Shown: positions 1 to 6,959, counted from the first letter of the stretch. The stretch is DNA of 11,597 nt from Amoeboradix gromovi (GCA_018985225.1 JADGIF010000291.1:1-11597); one strand, 5' to 3'. Program-made: numbers and translations. Notes: a model not told the origin generated them from the sequence alone.

Positions 1-69
1 ATAGAAGAAGATCTTTTATTAATGATAGCATTTCCTCCGTATGGAGCACCTCCTTTAAAAACGAGTTAG
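1..69 (+). CDS. 3' end of an unidentified upstream gene (partial)
   Basis: Frame 1 is open from the first base to a TAG at 67-69 and encodes 22 residues, IEEDLLLMIAFPPYGAPPLKTS. An acidic-hydrophobic stretch followed by a short proline-rich tail looks like a protein C-terminus. The 75-base gap to the TGL1 start matches the tight spacing of the neighbouring genes. No domain can be recognised from so short a piece, and an open frame of this length can occur by chance, so the call is tentative. Confidence 0.35.
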   Translation: MEEDLLLMIAFPPYGAPPLKTS

Positions 70-144
70 TCTAGTTTTGATATTTGGTGTCCCATTTTAA
101 AGAGTAGAATCATCATAAACAATTTGATTTCAAAATTTGAAACA

Positions 145-1342
145 ATGAAAATTCCAATATTATCGCGCTTAGAATTTAACGAATATTGGAATCTTACAAC
201 AGTTATAATCACGATGTTTGCAGAAACTATTCTACGTGTTTTATTTATGGTTGTGCCTCGTAAATTTCTGGAGTATTTTCAGGGTATAAGTTTGAAGACA
301 AAAAGAAGTGACATTGAACATTTTTGTGATGGGGTCGAGTATCATTATACTGCAACAAAGGACGAGTATATTTTGTGCATGCACCGACTGCCAAACCCTG
401 GTAAGCCAGCGATTTTACTCTGCCATGGTTTTATGATGTGCAGTGATATATTTGTAATAGGGAATCCAGATAATTCATTAGCGAAATATCTGCATGCACT
501 TGGATACGACGTCTGGCTGGGGAATAGTAGAGGTAACAAATACAGCAAAAAACATTTGCGACTCTCTACAGATTCAGAAGAATATTGGAATTTCAGTTTG
601 GATGAAATAATCAACTTTGACATTCCTTCAATAATTGATTATGTGTTAAATATCACCAAACAGACCACACTTACTTATATTGGTTTCAGTCAAGGCACGG
701 CTCAGATTTTTGCGGCGCTTTCTGTGCATCCAGATCTCCAGTTGAAAATCAATAAAGTAATAGCATTAGCTGCAGTAATTAAACCTAATCCCCTCAGAGA
801 GACAATACCTTCGGCTTTAATTCAATCTTCACCTGCCGTCGTATATTTGATTTTTGGAAGAAAAGCTATGTTTAGCAGCGTTTACTTTTGGGCCAACAAT
901 CTCGATTCGTACTACTACACCAAGATATTGGATATAGCGATGAACATATTGTTTGGTTGGACTAATAGAAATATTGACAAAATAGACAAGGTACTTGAAA
1001 TTCATATAGCCCACTTTCTACAAGCATTTGTATAGCACGATATCAGTTAAGATTGTCGTTCACTGGTTCCAGATTATCGCGAAAAAACAATTGCAGTTTT
1101 TTGCAGATTCGGATGATGTGTTCAGTAAGCAACCACTTTACCCAGTTGAAAGAATTAACACCAAAGTGTATTTAGCATTAGGGACAAGAGACACTTTGGG
1201 TGACAAGGATTATTTGCAATCTAAGTTAAGGAACAACGAATTTTTGGAGCTAAAAGATTATGAGCATCTTGATGTAATTTGGGGTGATAATGTAAAAAAT
1301 GACGTTTTTCCTTTTGTTAAAAATGCGCTGGAAGATGCTTAA
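145..1342 (+). CDS. TGL1: TGL1-like steryl ester hydrolase / acid lipase, two exons split by a 19-nt intron
   Basis: An alpha/beta-hydrolase of the acid lipase family (TGL1/YEH1/YEH2 in yeast, LIPA in animals), which hydrolyses sterol esters and acylglycerols, typically on lipid droplets. The ATG at 145 starts MKIPILSRLEFNEYW; a membrane-anchor-like hydrophobic segment spans about residues 16-40. The oxyanion motif HGFMMCSD is at about 94, the nucleophile elbow GFSQG has Ser182, and the structural motif WLGNSRGNKYS is at about 124-134. Exon 1 ends at Lys282 (base 990). Exon 2 (1010-1342) supplies 110 residues: HLYSTISVKIVVHWFQ, the acid Asp343 (GTRDTLGD) and the catalytic His368 (YEHLDVIWG). 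Total 392 residues, about the length of animal acid lipases and without the long C-terminal tail of S. cerevisiae Tgl1. Without joining the frames the protein stops at 1035 and loses Asp and His. A one-base frameshift would be the alternative explanation. FEX1 starts 53 bases downstream. Confidence 0.9.
991..1009 (+). other. Candidate 19-nt spliceosomal intron in TGL1
   Basis: The sequence is GTACTTGAAATTCATATAG, with GT at its start and AG at its end, in phase 0 between AAG (Lys282) and CCC (Pro283). Exon 1 is in frame 1 and exon 2 in frame 2. In the exon 2 frame the last stop before the homologous region is the TAG that ends this intron. Spliced, the stretch from NIDKIDK to KHLYSTIS has the same length as the matching stretch of S. 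cerevisiae Tgl1 as I remember it. Reading on by a simple frameshift would add several residues. No clear branch-point motif is visible. Confidence 0.7.
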
Positions 1343-1395
1343 TAAACACAACTTGGCAAAATCAGAACTTAGTGAATTTTGGTAACATTTTTGAA

Positions 1396-2136
1396 ATGAT
1401 GTTTATAAGATTGGGGAAGCTGCTCTTTTTATGCCAACTTGGAACTTTGGTTAGGATATTTATAAAGTTTTTATTTACATCAGGTTATTGGGAGCAATTT
1501 AACGCCAATATGCTTATACAAATAACTGGTTGTTTTTTAATGGGAGTAGTCATGAAGAGGAGTGATGAAAAAGAATATGCTCTAGCATTTTGTGGCAGCA
1601 TTACAACCTTCAGTGGATGGATATTGATAATAGTTAAATTGAACCCAGCATGGGCTTCGTTTTGGTTATTGAGTACGTTTTCCATATTTGTACTCTCATT
1701 TAAGGTCGGAGAGCGGCTCCCTTTTAATGCAGTATTTGCTCAGGACAATTATTTGGCTGCTATTGGTCTTGGATCTTTTGTTGTGTGTATTCTCTTGGCT
1801 TGTTTGAATTTCATTTATTTTCCTTTGCCCCTAATTCTTTCCCCAATTGGAGTTTTTTTACGGTATGTAGTATCTCTTCTAAACAACCCCAACGTTCAAT
1901 TGCAGGTCTACTTGGGCACTTTCTTGGTTAACTTTACAGGCACTTTGGGGCTACTTTTACTGTACAAATACTACACTGGTGTTTACTCTGTTGCTGTTGC
2001 AGACGGAATCTTTGGATGCTTCACTACTATAAGCTCTGTTGCTAGAGATGTTTCCAAAGTACCAGTCGCAATGATCTGGACTTTAGCTTGCATCGTTCTC
2101 TCTTGGATTTTTTCTTTTGTAATTATAATATCCTGA
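1396..2136 (+). CDS. FEX1: Plasma-membrane fluoride exporter, two-domain Fluc/CrcB (FEX)
   Basis: Eukaryotic FEX proteins are fused tandem copies of the bacterial Fluc (CrcB) fluoride channel and protect yeast from environmental fluoride. Translation from the ATG at 1396 gives 246 residues. Domain 1 shows LGTLVR (about 15-20), NMLIQITGCFLMGVV (38-52) and FCGSITTFSGW (65-75). Domain 2 shows GVFLRYVVSLL (152-162), LGTFLVNFTGTLG (173-185) and GIFGCFTTISSVARD (204-218). Each domain therefore has the Fluc glycine/arginine start, the NxxG-type helix and the GxxTTxS segment. About eight hydrophobic helices are visible, with a linker helix near 124-144 between the domains. It is much shorter than the 375-residue S. 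cerevisiae Fex1 because the loops are short. An in-frame GTG at 1372 is not a likely start. MSC2 converges from downstream. Confidence 0.93.
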   Translation: MMFIRLGKLLFLCQLGTLVRIFIKFLFTSGYWEQFNANMLIQITGCFLMGVVMKRSDEKEYALAFCGSITTFSGWILIIVKLNPAWASFWLLSTFSIFVLSFKVGERLPFNAVFAQDNYLAAIGLGSFVVCILLACLNFIYFPLPLILSPIGVFLRYVVSLLNNPNVQLQVYLGTFLVNFTGTLGLLLLYKYYTGVYSVAVADGIFGCFTTISSVARDVSKVPVAMIWTLACIVLSWIFSFVIIIS

Positions 2137-2296
2137 CAATAACGGGATTCATGTTAAGTATAAAGCTTCACTAAAGTTCCTGGTGGGCCATTTAAAGGAG
2201 CTACCTTTCAAGCTTCCTTTGCCACATTAAGAGATTGCATTAATGAACCGAGTGCAAGATTGTAGTAAAATAAAAGAAGATTTAGTTTATTAATAT
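2137..2296. other. Convergent intergenic region holding a protein-like open frame (2164-2265, +)
   Basis: This is the 160-base gap between the FEX1 and MSC2 stop codons. On the minus strand AATAAA follows the MSC2 stop within about ten bases and probably serves as its poly(A) signal. On the plus strand, 2164-2265 is open for 33 codons with protein-like composition (central part KVPGGPFKGATFQASFATL), preceded by TAA and ended by TAG, with no ATG. Bases about 2268-2330 also resemble bases 1-62 of the window when small gaps are allowed. This may be a leftover fragment of a duplicated gene, but it could equally be chance. Confidence 0.25.
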
Positions 2297-3691
2297 CTAT
2301 TTGTATCCATGGAGCTCCGTTATGACTTTATCAAACTTTCTATACAGCTGTTTATACATGGGATATATACTTGCGAATATCAGCACTGCTATCAGCAAAC
2401 TCGCCAATGGATCGAATATGAAATACCCAGTGTGGTCGATCAACAGGGTACTCACAATTACCCCAATGCTTCCCAGAGTATCTGCCAATATATGCAGAAA
2501 TACGGCATGCATGTTGTCATCCGAGTGATCATGCTCATGGTCATGTTGATGATGGTCATGTTGATTATGGTCATGTTGATGATGGTCATGTTGATGATGG
2601 TCATGTTGATGATGGTCGTGGTCATGATTAGGGTAATTAATTGAGTGGTGGTCATGGTGGTGATCCTCCTGAATACTTGTTTTCTCTGTATTGCTGACTT
2701 TGCCATGTGAATGGCCGTGACTGTGTGCATCATGAAAGAATACTACACCGACCAAGTTAACTAGCAAACCGCCTACGCTTACACCTAGTAATCCATCCAA
2801 TTGCATATGTTTAGGATAGAGCATTCGTTCAATCCCTTCTGCTGAAATCATAAAGCTGATCAAAATCAATAAAATTGCATTAATAAAAGCCCCAAGTTCT
2901 TGATTCTTACTTTGCTGATAGTATAGTCCTATACCTAGTGCTAAGCAGTCAAAAAACATGTGAATTGCGTCGCTAATCAAACCAAGTGAGTTAGTTAAAT
3001 ATCCATAAATCAATTGAATAAACATATAAGCAAAGTTGATGACTAGAAACAAAAGCAGTTTTTTAGATGAATAGTCGAACTGATTAAACTGAATTCGATT
3101 AACGATGTTGATAGAAATTGCAAGTAATGTCGAGATGATCCCAACCAGTGAGTGCTTTAAAAATAATAGACAGAGCAGTACAACAAACATGTCAGAATAG
3201 TCAACTCCGGAATTAAGATCTACATCGATATAGAATAACAAAATACCTACGAGAACAAGAACAATCCAATCATCCAAGCCACCATAGTTGAAGCGGATTA
3301 TGGATTCAATAGCACAAGAAATATAGAAAAAGGTCATTCTGTTGACGTCGTGATGAGTGGGAGTGATAGGAAGATATTCCTGCTTCTTTAATTTGAGAAG
3401 AAGAAAGGGAAGAGTTAAAATAATGAGAAATTGGGATTCAAAAAACATGACAATGTACAAAAGAGCTGCTAATATATAATACAGGGCAGTTGAGCAGTCG
3501 GTGGTTTTTAAATAATAGAGACTAATAAAATGAAATGGACTGCTTAAAGAGCACATCAGCATTGCAGAGACTTTGAAAATATTAGTGAACTGAATTTGAA
3601 AATTGTTACCGCTGTATAATAGAGTTATATAAGACACCAAGTTTAAAGGAAAGGTATATAATAAACATGCTAAGATGGGTATCAATTTCAT
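2297..3691 (-). CDS. MSC2: Cation diffusion facilitator, ER/secretory-pathway zinc transporter (Msc2/ZnT5 type)
   Basis: Msc2 pairs with Zrg17 to carry zinc into the endoplasmic reticulum. The protein has 464 residues from the ATG at 3691. Residues 1-205 are mostly hydrophobic helices, as in the N-terminal extension of Msc2/ZnT5, but shorter than in S. cerevisiae. The CDF core begins near 211. TM2 carries the zinc-site pair His244/Asp248 (LISDAIHMFFDCLALG) and TM5 the pair His400/Asp404 (HAVFLHILADTLGSIG). Between TM4 and TM5 lies a long His/Asp loop (320-395) with DHHQH repeats. Two oddities: the conserved loop between TM2 and TM3 (normally with a YG/FG signature) seems shortened to KNQELGAFIN, and only about 20 residues follow TM6, so the cytosolic C-terminal domain is missing. 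AATAAA right after the stop supports a real end here. The start is 59 bases from the end of a Fanzor remnant. Confidence 0.93.
   Translation of the reverse strand: MKLIPILACLLYTFPLNLVSYITLLYSGNNFQIQFTNIFKVSAMLMCSLSSPFHFISLYYLKTTDCSTALYYILAALLYIVMFFESQFLIILTLPFLLLKLKKQEYLPITPTHHDVNRMTFFYISCAIESIIRFNYGGLDDWIVLVLVGILLFYIDVDLNSGVDYSDMFVVLLCLLFLKHSLVGIISTLLAISINIVNRIQFNQFDYSSKKLLLFLVINFAYMFIQLIYGYLTNSLGLISDAIHMFFDCLALGIGLYYQQSKNQELGAFINAILLILISFMISAEGIERMLYPKHMQLDGLLGVSVGGLLVNLVGVVFFHDAHSHGHSHGKVSNTEKTSIQEDHHHDHHSINYPNHDHDHHQHDHHQHDHHQHDHNQHDHHQHDHEHDHSDDNMHAVFLHILADTLGSIGVIVSTLLIDHTGYFIFDPLASLLIAVLIFASIYPMYKQLYRKFDKVITELHGYK
2539..2613 (-). repeat. 15-bp coding minisatellite in the MSC2 His loop
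   Basis: Five perfectly spaced 15-bp units (plus strand GGTCATGTTGATGAT, with one base changed in the second unit) start at 2539, 2554, 2569, 2584 and 2599. On the minus strand each encodes a five-residue His/Asp/Gln block of the HDHHQ type, so copy number can change without breaking the frame. The flanks continue with degenerate His/Asp codons. Confidence 0.95.
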
Positions 3692-3745
3692 ATTGGAGTA
3701 AATGTCTGAAAAACTTCACGACTTGTTTACTTTTAAGTCCGGACT

Positions 3746-4320
3746 CCTCGTTAAAATTCCTGATTTCCGAGAAAATCGAGAATTTCCACAGAGAAACTAG
3801 CAATGCTAGATGCTCTGTTACAGCGATTGCTCACGCTTTCACTACCCTGCGGCGGGATTGAATAAGGATGCATATACTTGATGTATATGTTCCTTGCTGC
3901 CATATGATCTCTATCTATTTCCAAATGACAATTGGTACAGGTGTAGGTTTCTAAATTGGTTTTCTTTAGAGTCCCACACCTTGTACATGTCTGACTAGTA
4001 AATGATTCATTGCATTTGATTATCGTATTTCCTCTTTGCTTACACTTGAACTTCAAGTGTTCCTTGAATGCGTAATGGGACATCGTAGCCATGTTTCTTG
4101 CGACCTTACTCGACAAGCTACTTATCATTTAACTAGTATTGAACGATGGCAACTATATAATATCATATGTCTTTGTATGCTGTACCTGTTAATTATTTAT
4201 TTAGAATTGATTTACCATTTGCGAAAAGGAAGAATATCGAGTATTTAAGGTATTGGAAAAGTCTTGAAATGATACAAAAATATATACAAATTCGCTATAA
4301 ATGATTTATTCAAGAAAATA
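3746..4320 (-). mobile_element. Remnant of a Fanzor/TnpB-type element, copy 1
   Basis: The limits are drawn from similarity to copy 2 (about 4417-4798). The shared right end begins with CCTC at 3746 and the shared left part ends near 4320, where AAATATAT and ATAAAT.GTTTATTCAA-like sequence recurs in both. Inside are the C-terminal third of an RNA-guided nuclease gene and about 190 AT-rich bases without a recognisable coding frame. The RuvC-I and RuvC-II parts are missing, so it cannot make an active nuclease. The exact ends and any target-site duplication are not determined. Confidence 0.55.
3751..4128 (-). pseudogene. Fanzor/TnpB-like RNA-guided endonuclease, C-terminal fragment (Zn ribbon and RuvC-III)
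   Basis: The 125-residue frame from the ATG at 4128 is the C-terminal part of an OrfB/TnpB-family protein; eukaryotic members are called Fanzor and use a guide RNA made from the element's end. Residues 4-32 (SLSSKVARNMATMSHYAFKE onward) match the helix before the zinc ribbon. The ribbon has Cys48-x2-Cys51 (FTSQTCTRCGT) and Cys64-x2-Cys67 (YTCTNCHLE), followed by DRDHMAARNI at 72-81, whose DRD holds the RuvC-III catalytic aspartate. A TAA lies directly upstream in frame, and the N-terminal domains with RuvC-I Asp and RuvC-II Glu are not found further upstream, so this is a 5'-truncated gene. The tail after residue 85 is poorly conserved, as is usual for the family. Confidence 0.85.
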
Positions 4321-4416
4321 GTCAACTGTATTTTCTGTCGCAACTATTATTAGCTATTATTGTAGTATACAAAAAGTTCTCCTGTTGGCAAACTTCTATT
4401 ATGAGTCAGTTGTTGA

Positions 4417-4798
4417 CCTCATTGAAAATCTTGATTTACAGAAAATCAATTTTCATAGAAAAACTGACAATCTCGGCGGATCTGTTATAGAATTTGGTCA
4501 AGATTGCGCCACTCTGAAGCGGGCTTGAACAAGGATGCATATATCTCAGTGAATGTTTCTTGCTGCCATATGGTTTTATCTATGATGGACAATTTGTACA
4601 TGTACTTTTCTCCAAATTCTTTTCTTCAGAGACACATCCGCAGTACACTATTGACTAGTAAATGCTTCGGTTTATTGAACACTTGTCTTTCCTGTACTTT
4701 AGATAAGAGTAGAGCAATATCTTGCTTTTTCTCAACTAGATGGTCTACTTCAAGAATAAAATATATTATCACGATAAATTGTTTATTCAATTAAAATC
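4417..4798 (-). pseudogene. Second, decayed copy of the Fanzor/TnpB remnant
   Basis: The DNA aligns with 3746-4320 by eye over its length, at very roughly 70% identity with gaps. Shared blocks include GGATGCATATA with TTCTTGCTGCCATATG (copy 1 TTCCTTGCTGCCATATG), TTTCTTYAGAG, and TGACTAGTAAATG. The zinc-ribbon coding stretch is destroyed: several cysteine codons are gone and in-frame stops and indels interrupt every frame on the minus strand. The part corresponding to the last 100 bases of copy 1, including the 3' untranslated end, is kept comparatively well. It lies in the same orientation as copy 1, and both copies have lost the same 5' part of the gene. Confidence 0.75.
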
Positions 4799-5001
4799 GA
4801 TACCTGTCTCCAATGTTTATGCTGATTTATTTCTGGATCAAGATGCGAGTGCGTGTTACAACCCTGAGCAATGTTGATAAAACTGACAGGCAGAGAAGAA
4901 ACCACAAACGGTTGCCGCCTTTAGCATAGGTAAAGCGAAATGTTATATTTCTATTTGAGCGGACTGCGCTTTGATACGATTATTTTAAAGATCTTGTCTT
5001 A
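4799..5001. other. Intergenic stretch, nothing recognised
   Basis: Roughly 200 bases between the Fanzor remnant and the cysteine-rich gene. I see no frame, tRNA or repeat that I can support on either strand. Confidence 0.5.
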
Positions 5002-5026
5002 TTATTTTGAGATCTGTCCTAGGTGT

Positions 5027-5578
5027 TTACTGAATACATAAATAATACAAAGGCATGGTGAAATACATAGGAGCAGAATTCTTAGCTAAAAAATTACTAC
5101 CGCATTTTGCATCTATCTCTGCACTGGTCCAGCCTTTTGGTGCCAGCTTAGAATTAGCATCCGTGCTAGAAGTCCCAGTTAACTCCCACTTTTGTTTGAC
5201 AATTGCCAGTTGGGTCGCCCATTTTGCACTACATTTAGAATTGCAGTCAAATTCTGGTAAAGACGTACCTGCTAGCTCTACCGCGCAATACTGATCACCA
5301 TCTTTCAGACATTGTAGGGTTTGAGTTGCTTGAAGATAGTCTAAAGAAGGACCATCAAAGCATTTTATAAAGTAATCGTCGGACAAATCTTTGCAGCTTG
5401 TGCACCGCTCTTTCGAGAATGAGCCTGTGTTAACTTCATCTGGGCCAGCAAACGCACCACTTCCATTTCTCAAGGGGGTGTTGTGGTAGCAACTTGATAA
5501 TGCTACTGTTGCATCAGAACAAACTTTTGTAGATTTTGCCATGACGCTAGCGGAAACTACAGATAAGAATGACAGCAT
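5027..5578 (-). CDS. Small secreted cysteine-rich protein, function unknown
   Basis: The frame from the ATG at 5578 encodes 183 residues. An in-frame TAA two codons upstream fixes the start. Residues 1-14 (MLSFLSVVSASVMA) look like a short signal peptide, with cleavage likely near Ala14. The rest is hydrophilic with cysteines at 20, 30, 59, 62, 73, 90, 98, 112, 116 and 159, plus 181 if unspliced, typical of a disulfide-stabilised extracellular protein. Segments such as VCSDATVALSSCYHN and RCTSCKDLSDDYF suggest short helices carrying paired cysteines. I do not recognise the family. A 19-nt GTA...CAG stretch just before the stop may be an intron; splicing would replace the last residues and move the stop to 5002, leaving ten cysteines. 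A CCAATCA box lies about 70 bases upstream. Confidence 0.75.
   Translation of the reverse strand: MLSFLSVVSASVMAKSTKVCSDATVALSSCYHNTPLRNGSGAFAGPDEVNTGSFSKERCTSCKDLSDDYFIKCFDGPSLDYLQATQTLQCLKDGDQYCAVELAGTSLPEFDCNSKCSAKWATQLAIVKQKWELTGTSSTDANSKLAPKGWTSAEIDAKCGSNFLAKNSAPMYFTMPLYYLCIQ
5030..5048 (-). other. Possible 19-nt intron at the 3' end of the cysteine-rich gene
   Basis: On the minus strand the sequence is GTATTATTTATGTATTCAG. Removing it (phase 2) changes the ending from PLYYLCIQ to PFKHLGQISK and drops the unpaired eleventh cysteine. Both endings are open frames, so unlike the TGL1 case nothing forces splicing. GT...AG pairs at this distance are common by chance in AT-rich DNA. Confidence 0.3.
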
Positions 5579-5647
5579 CGATTAACTAGGCTAGCTGCTA
5601 TTTTAAATTAATTACTTGAAAGGCTATTGGACAAACTGTTGTCGTTG

Positions 5648-5652
5648 ATTGG
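5648..5652 (-). promoter_or_regulatory. CCAAT box upstream of the cysteine-rich gene
   Basis: GATTGG on the plus strand reads CCAATCA on the coding strand, about 70 bases before the ATG. It fits the Hap2/3/5 (NF-Y) core and recurs upstream of the next two minus-strand genes. Confidence 0.4.
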
Positions 5653-5708
5653 ACTACTAAATTAAAATAAATTTGTGCAGATTTATAGAATATTAAATAA
5701 AGTTTATT

Positions 5709-6959
5709 TCACATGGACCTTATTGCATCCAATAAATCCTTCTGGTTTTCTGGCGGTGCTTCCAAAATGCTTTTCACGACTTGCTGTATCAACCTTACTC
5801 GTTCTAGTTGGTTCTCGCTAACCTTGAGTGCTTTTTCATGGTAGCCCATGTCATTATCAAAATATTCGTCTCCTATTCTTGACATCTTGACTTGTCTCTC
5901 AGACGGGGATGACGACAAAGGAGCTAAAGAAGATTCTCGTTTCTCCCCGATGCCAGGCAAGTTTAGTCTTTGCTGGTATTGTTGAGATTGGAATCCAGAC
6001 GATAGTGAGTGAGAATTTGGAAGTTGTTGGGGTTGGGGTTGAGAGAAGGATAAATTATCTATTCCTCTTAGCTGAGTATTCATACTCGGCAGTGTATATT
6101 TACCTTTAGTTATTGGCTCCAGTCTTCGATTACTATTCAGTTGTGGAACACCCGAATAGTCAACTTTTTGTGGAGCTTTTGTGGCTATAATCAACCCTTC
6201 AATAAATTCACATTTCTCCTTCAGTTTGTATTTCCTACATCCTAAAATGTGTTCAATAATATCAAATAAGGAATTTAAAGAACATTTCTTGACACATGGG
6301 CATGTGAATGTTGTTGCATCTAGTTGGCCATACTTTCTCAAGTATAGTTTATATTCTTGCAAGCCATTTATCTCCTCTCTATTTATAGGTGTTTTGGAAA
6401 ACGTAGCAACTGGTGAAAATGGCACTACGCGACCTAGATGCATTCTCCACATGTCGTTTTTCAAATTGTAGCTTATCTTGTGCAAAGAGTGCATGTTCTC
6501 ACATCTCCTTAGATGCCTAGTTATTGCAATGCTACTCAGAGCATTCTCAGTATTGCAACAAAGACAAACAAACACATTCTTAATTTCGTCTATGGTCCCA
6601 AACTCTTTCAATAGCTCAAAATAGGTAGCGTCTTCTTCTTCGTTATGTTTTTTGGTCTCCAGTAACGAAGTCAAGTAATTAACATTAAATGACAATGTTT
6701 CAATTTCAGGTGAGCCTAAATCCGATTTATCAAGTTTCCTAATGTGTTCTAAAACGTGCTCCACTATTAGGCCTCGCTTAATCAAAAACTTTCGAGAGCA
6801 TGCACATATAAACCGCTCTTCTTTCTCAGTTCCTTCAAACTTTCCGAAATCCTTTAACACAATAAAATCTTTCCAATTCATCTGCTCATCTAACTCATAA
6901 TGCTCTTTTTTAATAGCTAGGAATGACAATTGTTTTGAATCTTCCTCGTTCAATATCAT
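5709..6959 (-). CDS. Unrecognised protein with three CxC...Hx3[H/C] finger-like repeats
   Basis: The protein has 416 residues from the ATG at 6959. It contains three diverged repeats, each opening with an aromatic/Leu helix ending in FG or YG (FIVLKDFGK at 32-40, YFELLKEFGTID at 113-124, YKLYLRKYGQLD at 203-214), followed by Cys-x-Cys and later His-x3-His/Cys. The proposed zinc ligands are C52/C54/H68/H72, C132/C134/H149/C153 and C220/C222/H237/C241, with 13-14 residues between the pairs. This spacing is not the classical C2H2 pattern. Residues 260-360 are Ser/Gln/Pro-rich and probably disordered (SQPQPQQLP, FQSQQYQQR). Residues 373-416 form a likely amphipathic helix. A DNA- or RNA-binding or nuclear regulatory role is plausible but inferred only from the fingers and the low-complexity tail. 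AATAAA signals follow the TGA. Confidence 0.85.
   Translation of the reverse strand: MILNEEDSKQLSFLAIKKEHYELDEQMNWKDFIVLKDFGKFEGTEKEERFICACSRKFLIKRGLIVEHVLEHIRKLDKSDLGSPEIETLSFNVNYLTSLLETKKHNEEEDATYFELLKEFGTIDEIKNVFVCLCCNTENALSSIAITRHLRRCENMHSLHKISYNLKNDMWRMHLGRVVPFSPVATFSKTPINREEINGLQEYKLYLRKYGQLDATTFTCPCVKKCSLNSLFDIIEHILGCRKYKLKEKCEFIEGLIIATKAPQKVDYSGVPQLNSNRRLEPITKGKYTLPSMNTQLRGIDNLSFSQPQPQQLPNSHSLSSGFQSQQYQQRLNLPGIGEKRESSLAPLSSSPSERQVKMSRIGDEYFDNDMGYHEKALKVSENQLERVRLIQQVVKSILEAPPENQKDLLDAIRSM

Noticed and set aside
1028-1342. Independent short gene in frame 2 downstream of the lipase
   Set aside because: It holds the lipase Asp and His and has no ATG start; it is the second exon of TGL1.
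2539-2613. Regularly spaced repeats as a possible CRISPR array
   Set aside because: The units are contiguous 15-mers without spacers and lie in frame inside MSC2.
2301-2644. Plus-strand frames opposite the 3' part of MSC2, rich in Met/Val
   Set aside because: They are the antisense of the His/Asp minisatellite and have no independent support.
4504-4794. Plus-strand frame of 96 codons
   Set aside because: It is antisense to the decayed second Fanzor copy and has no recognisable domain.
5055-5294. Plus-strand frame opposite the cysteine-rich gene
   Set aside because: It is fully contained within a better-supported minus-strand gene with a signal peptide.
6181-6471. Plus-strand frame opposite the finger-repeat gene
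   Set aside because: The minus-strand frame is 416 codons with internal repeats; the opposite frame is a shadow.
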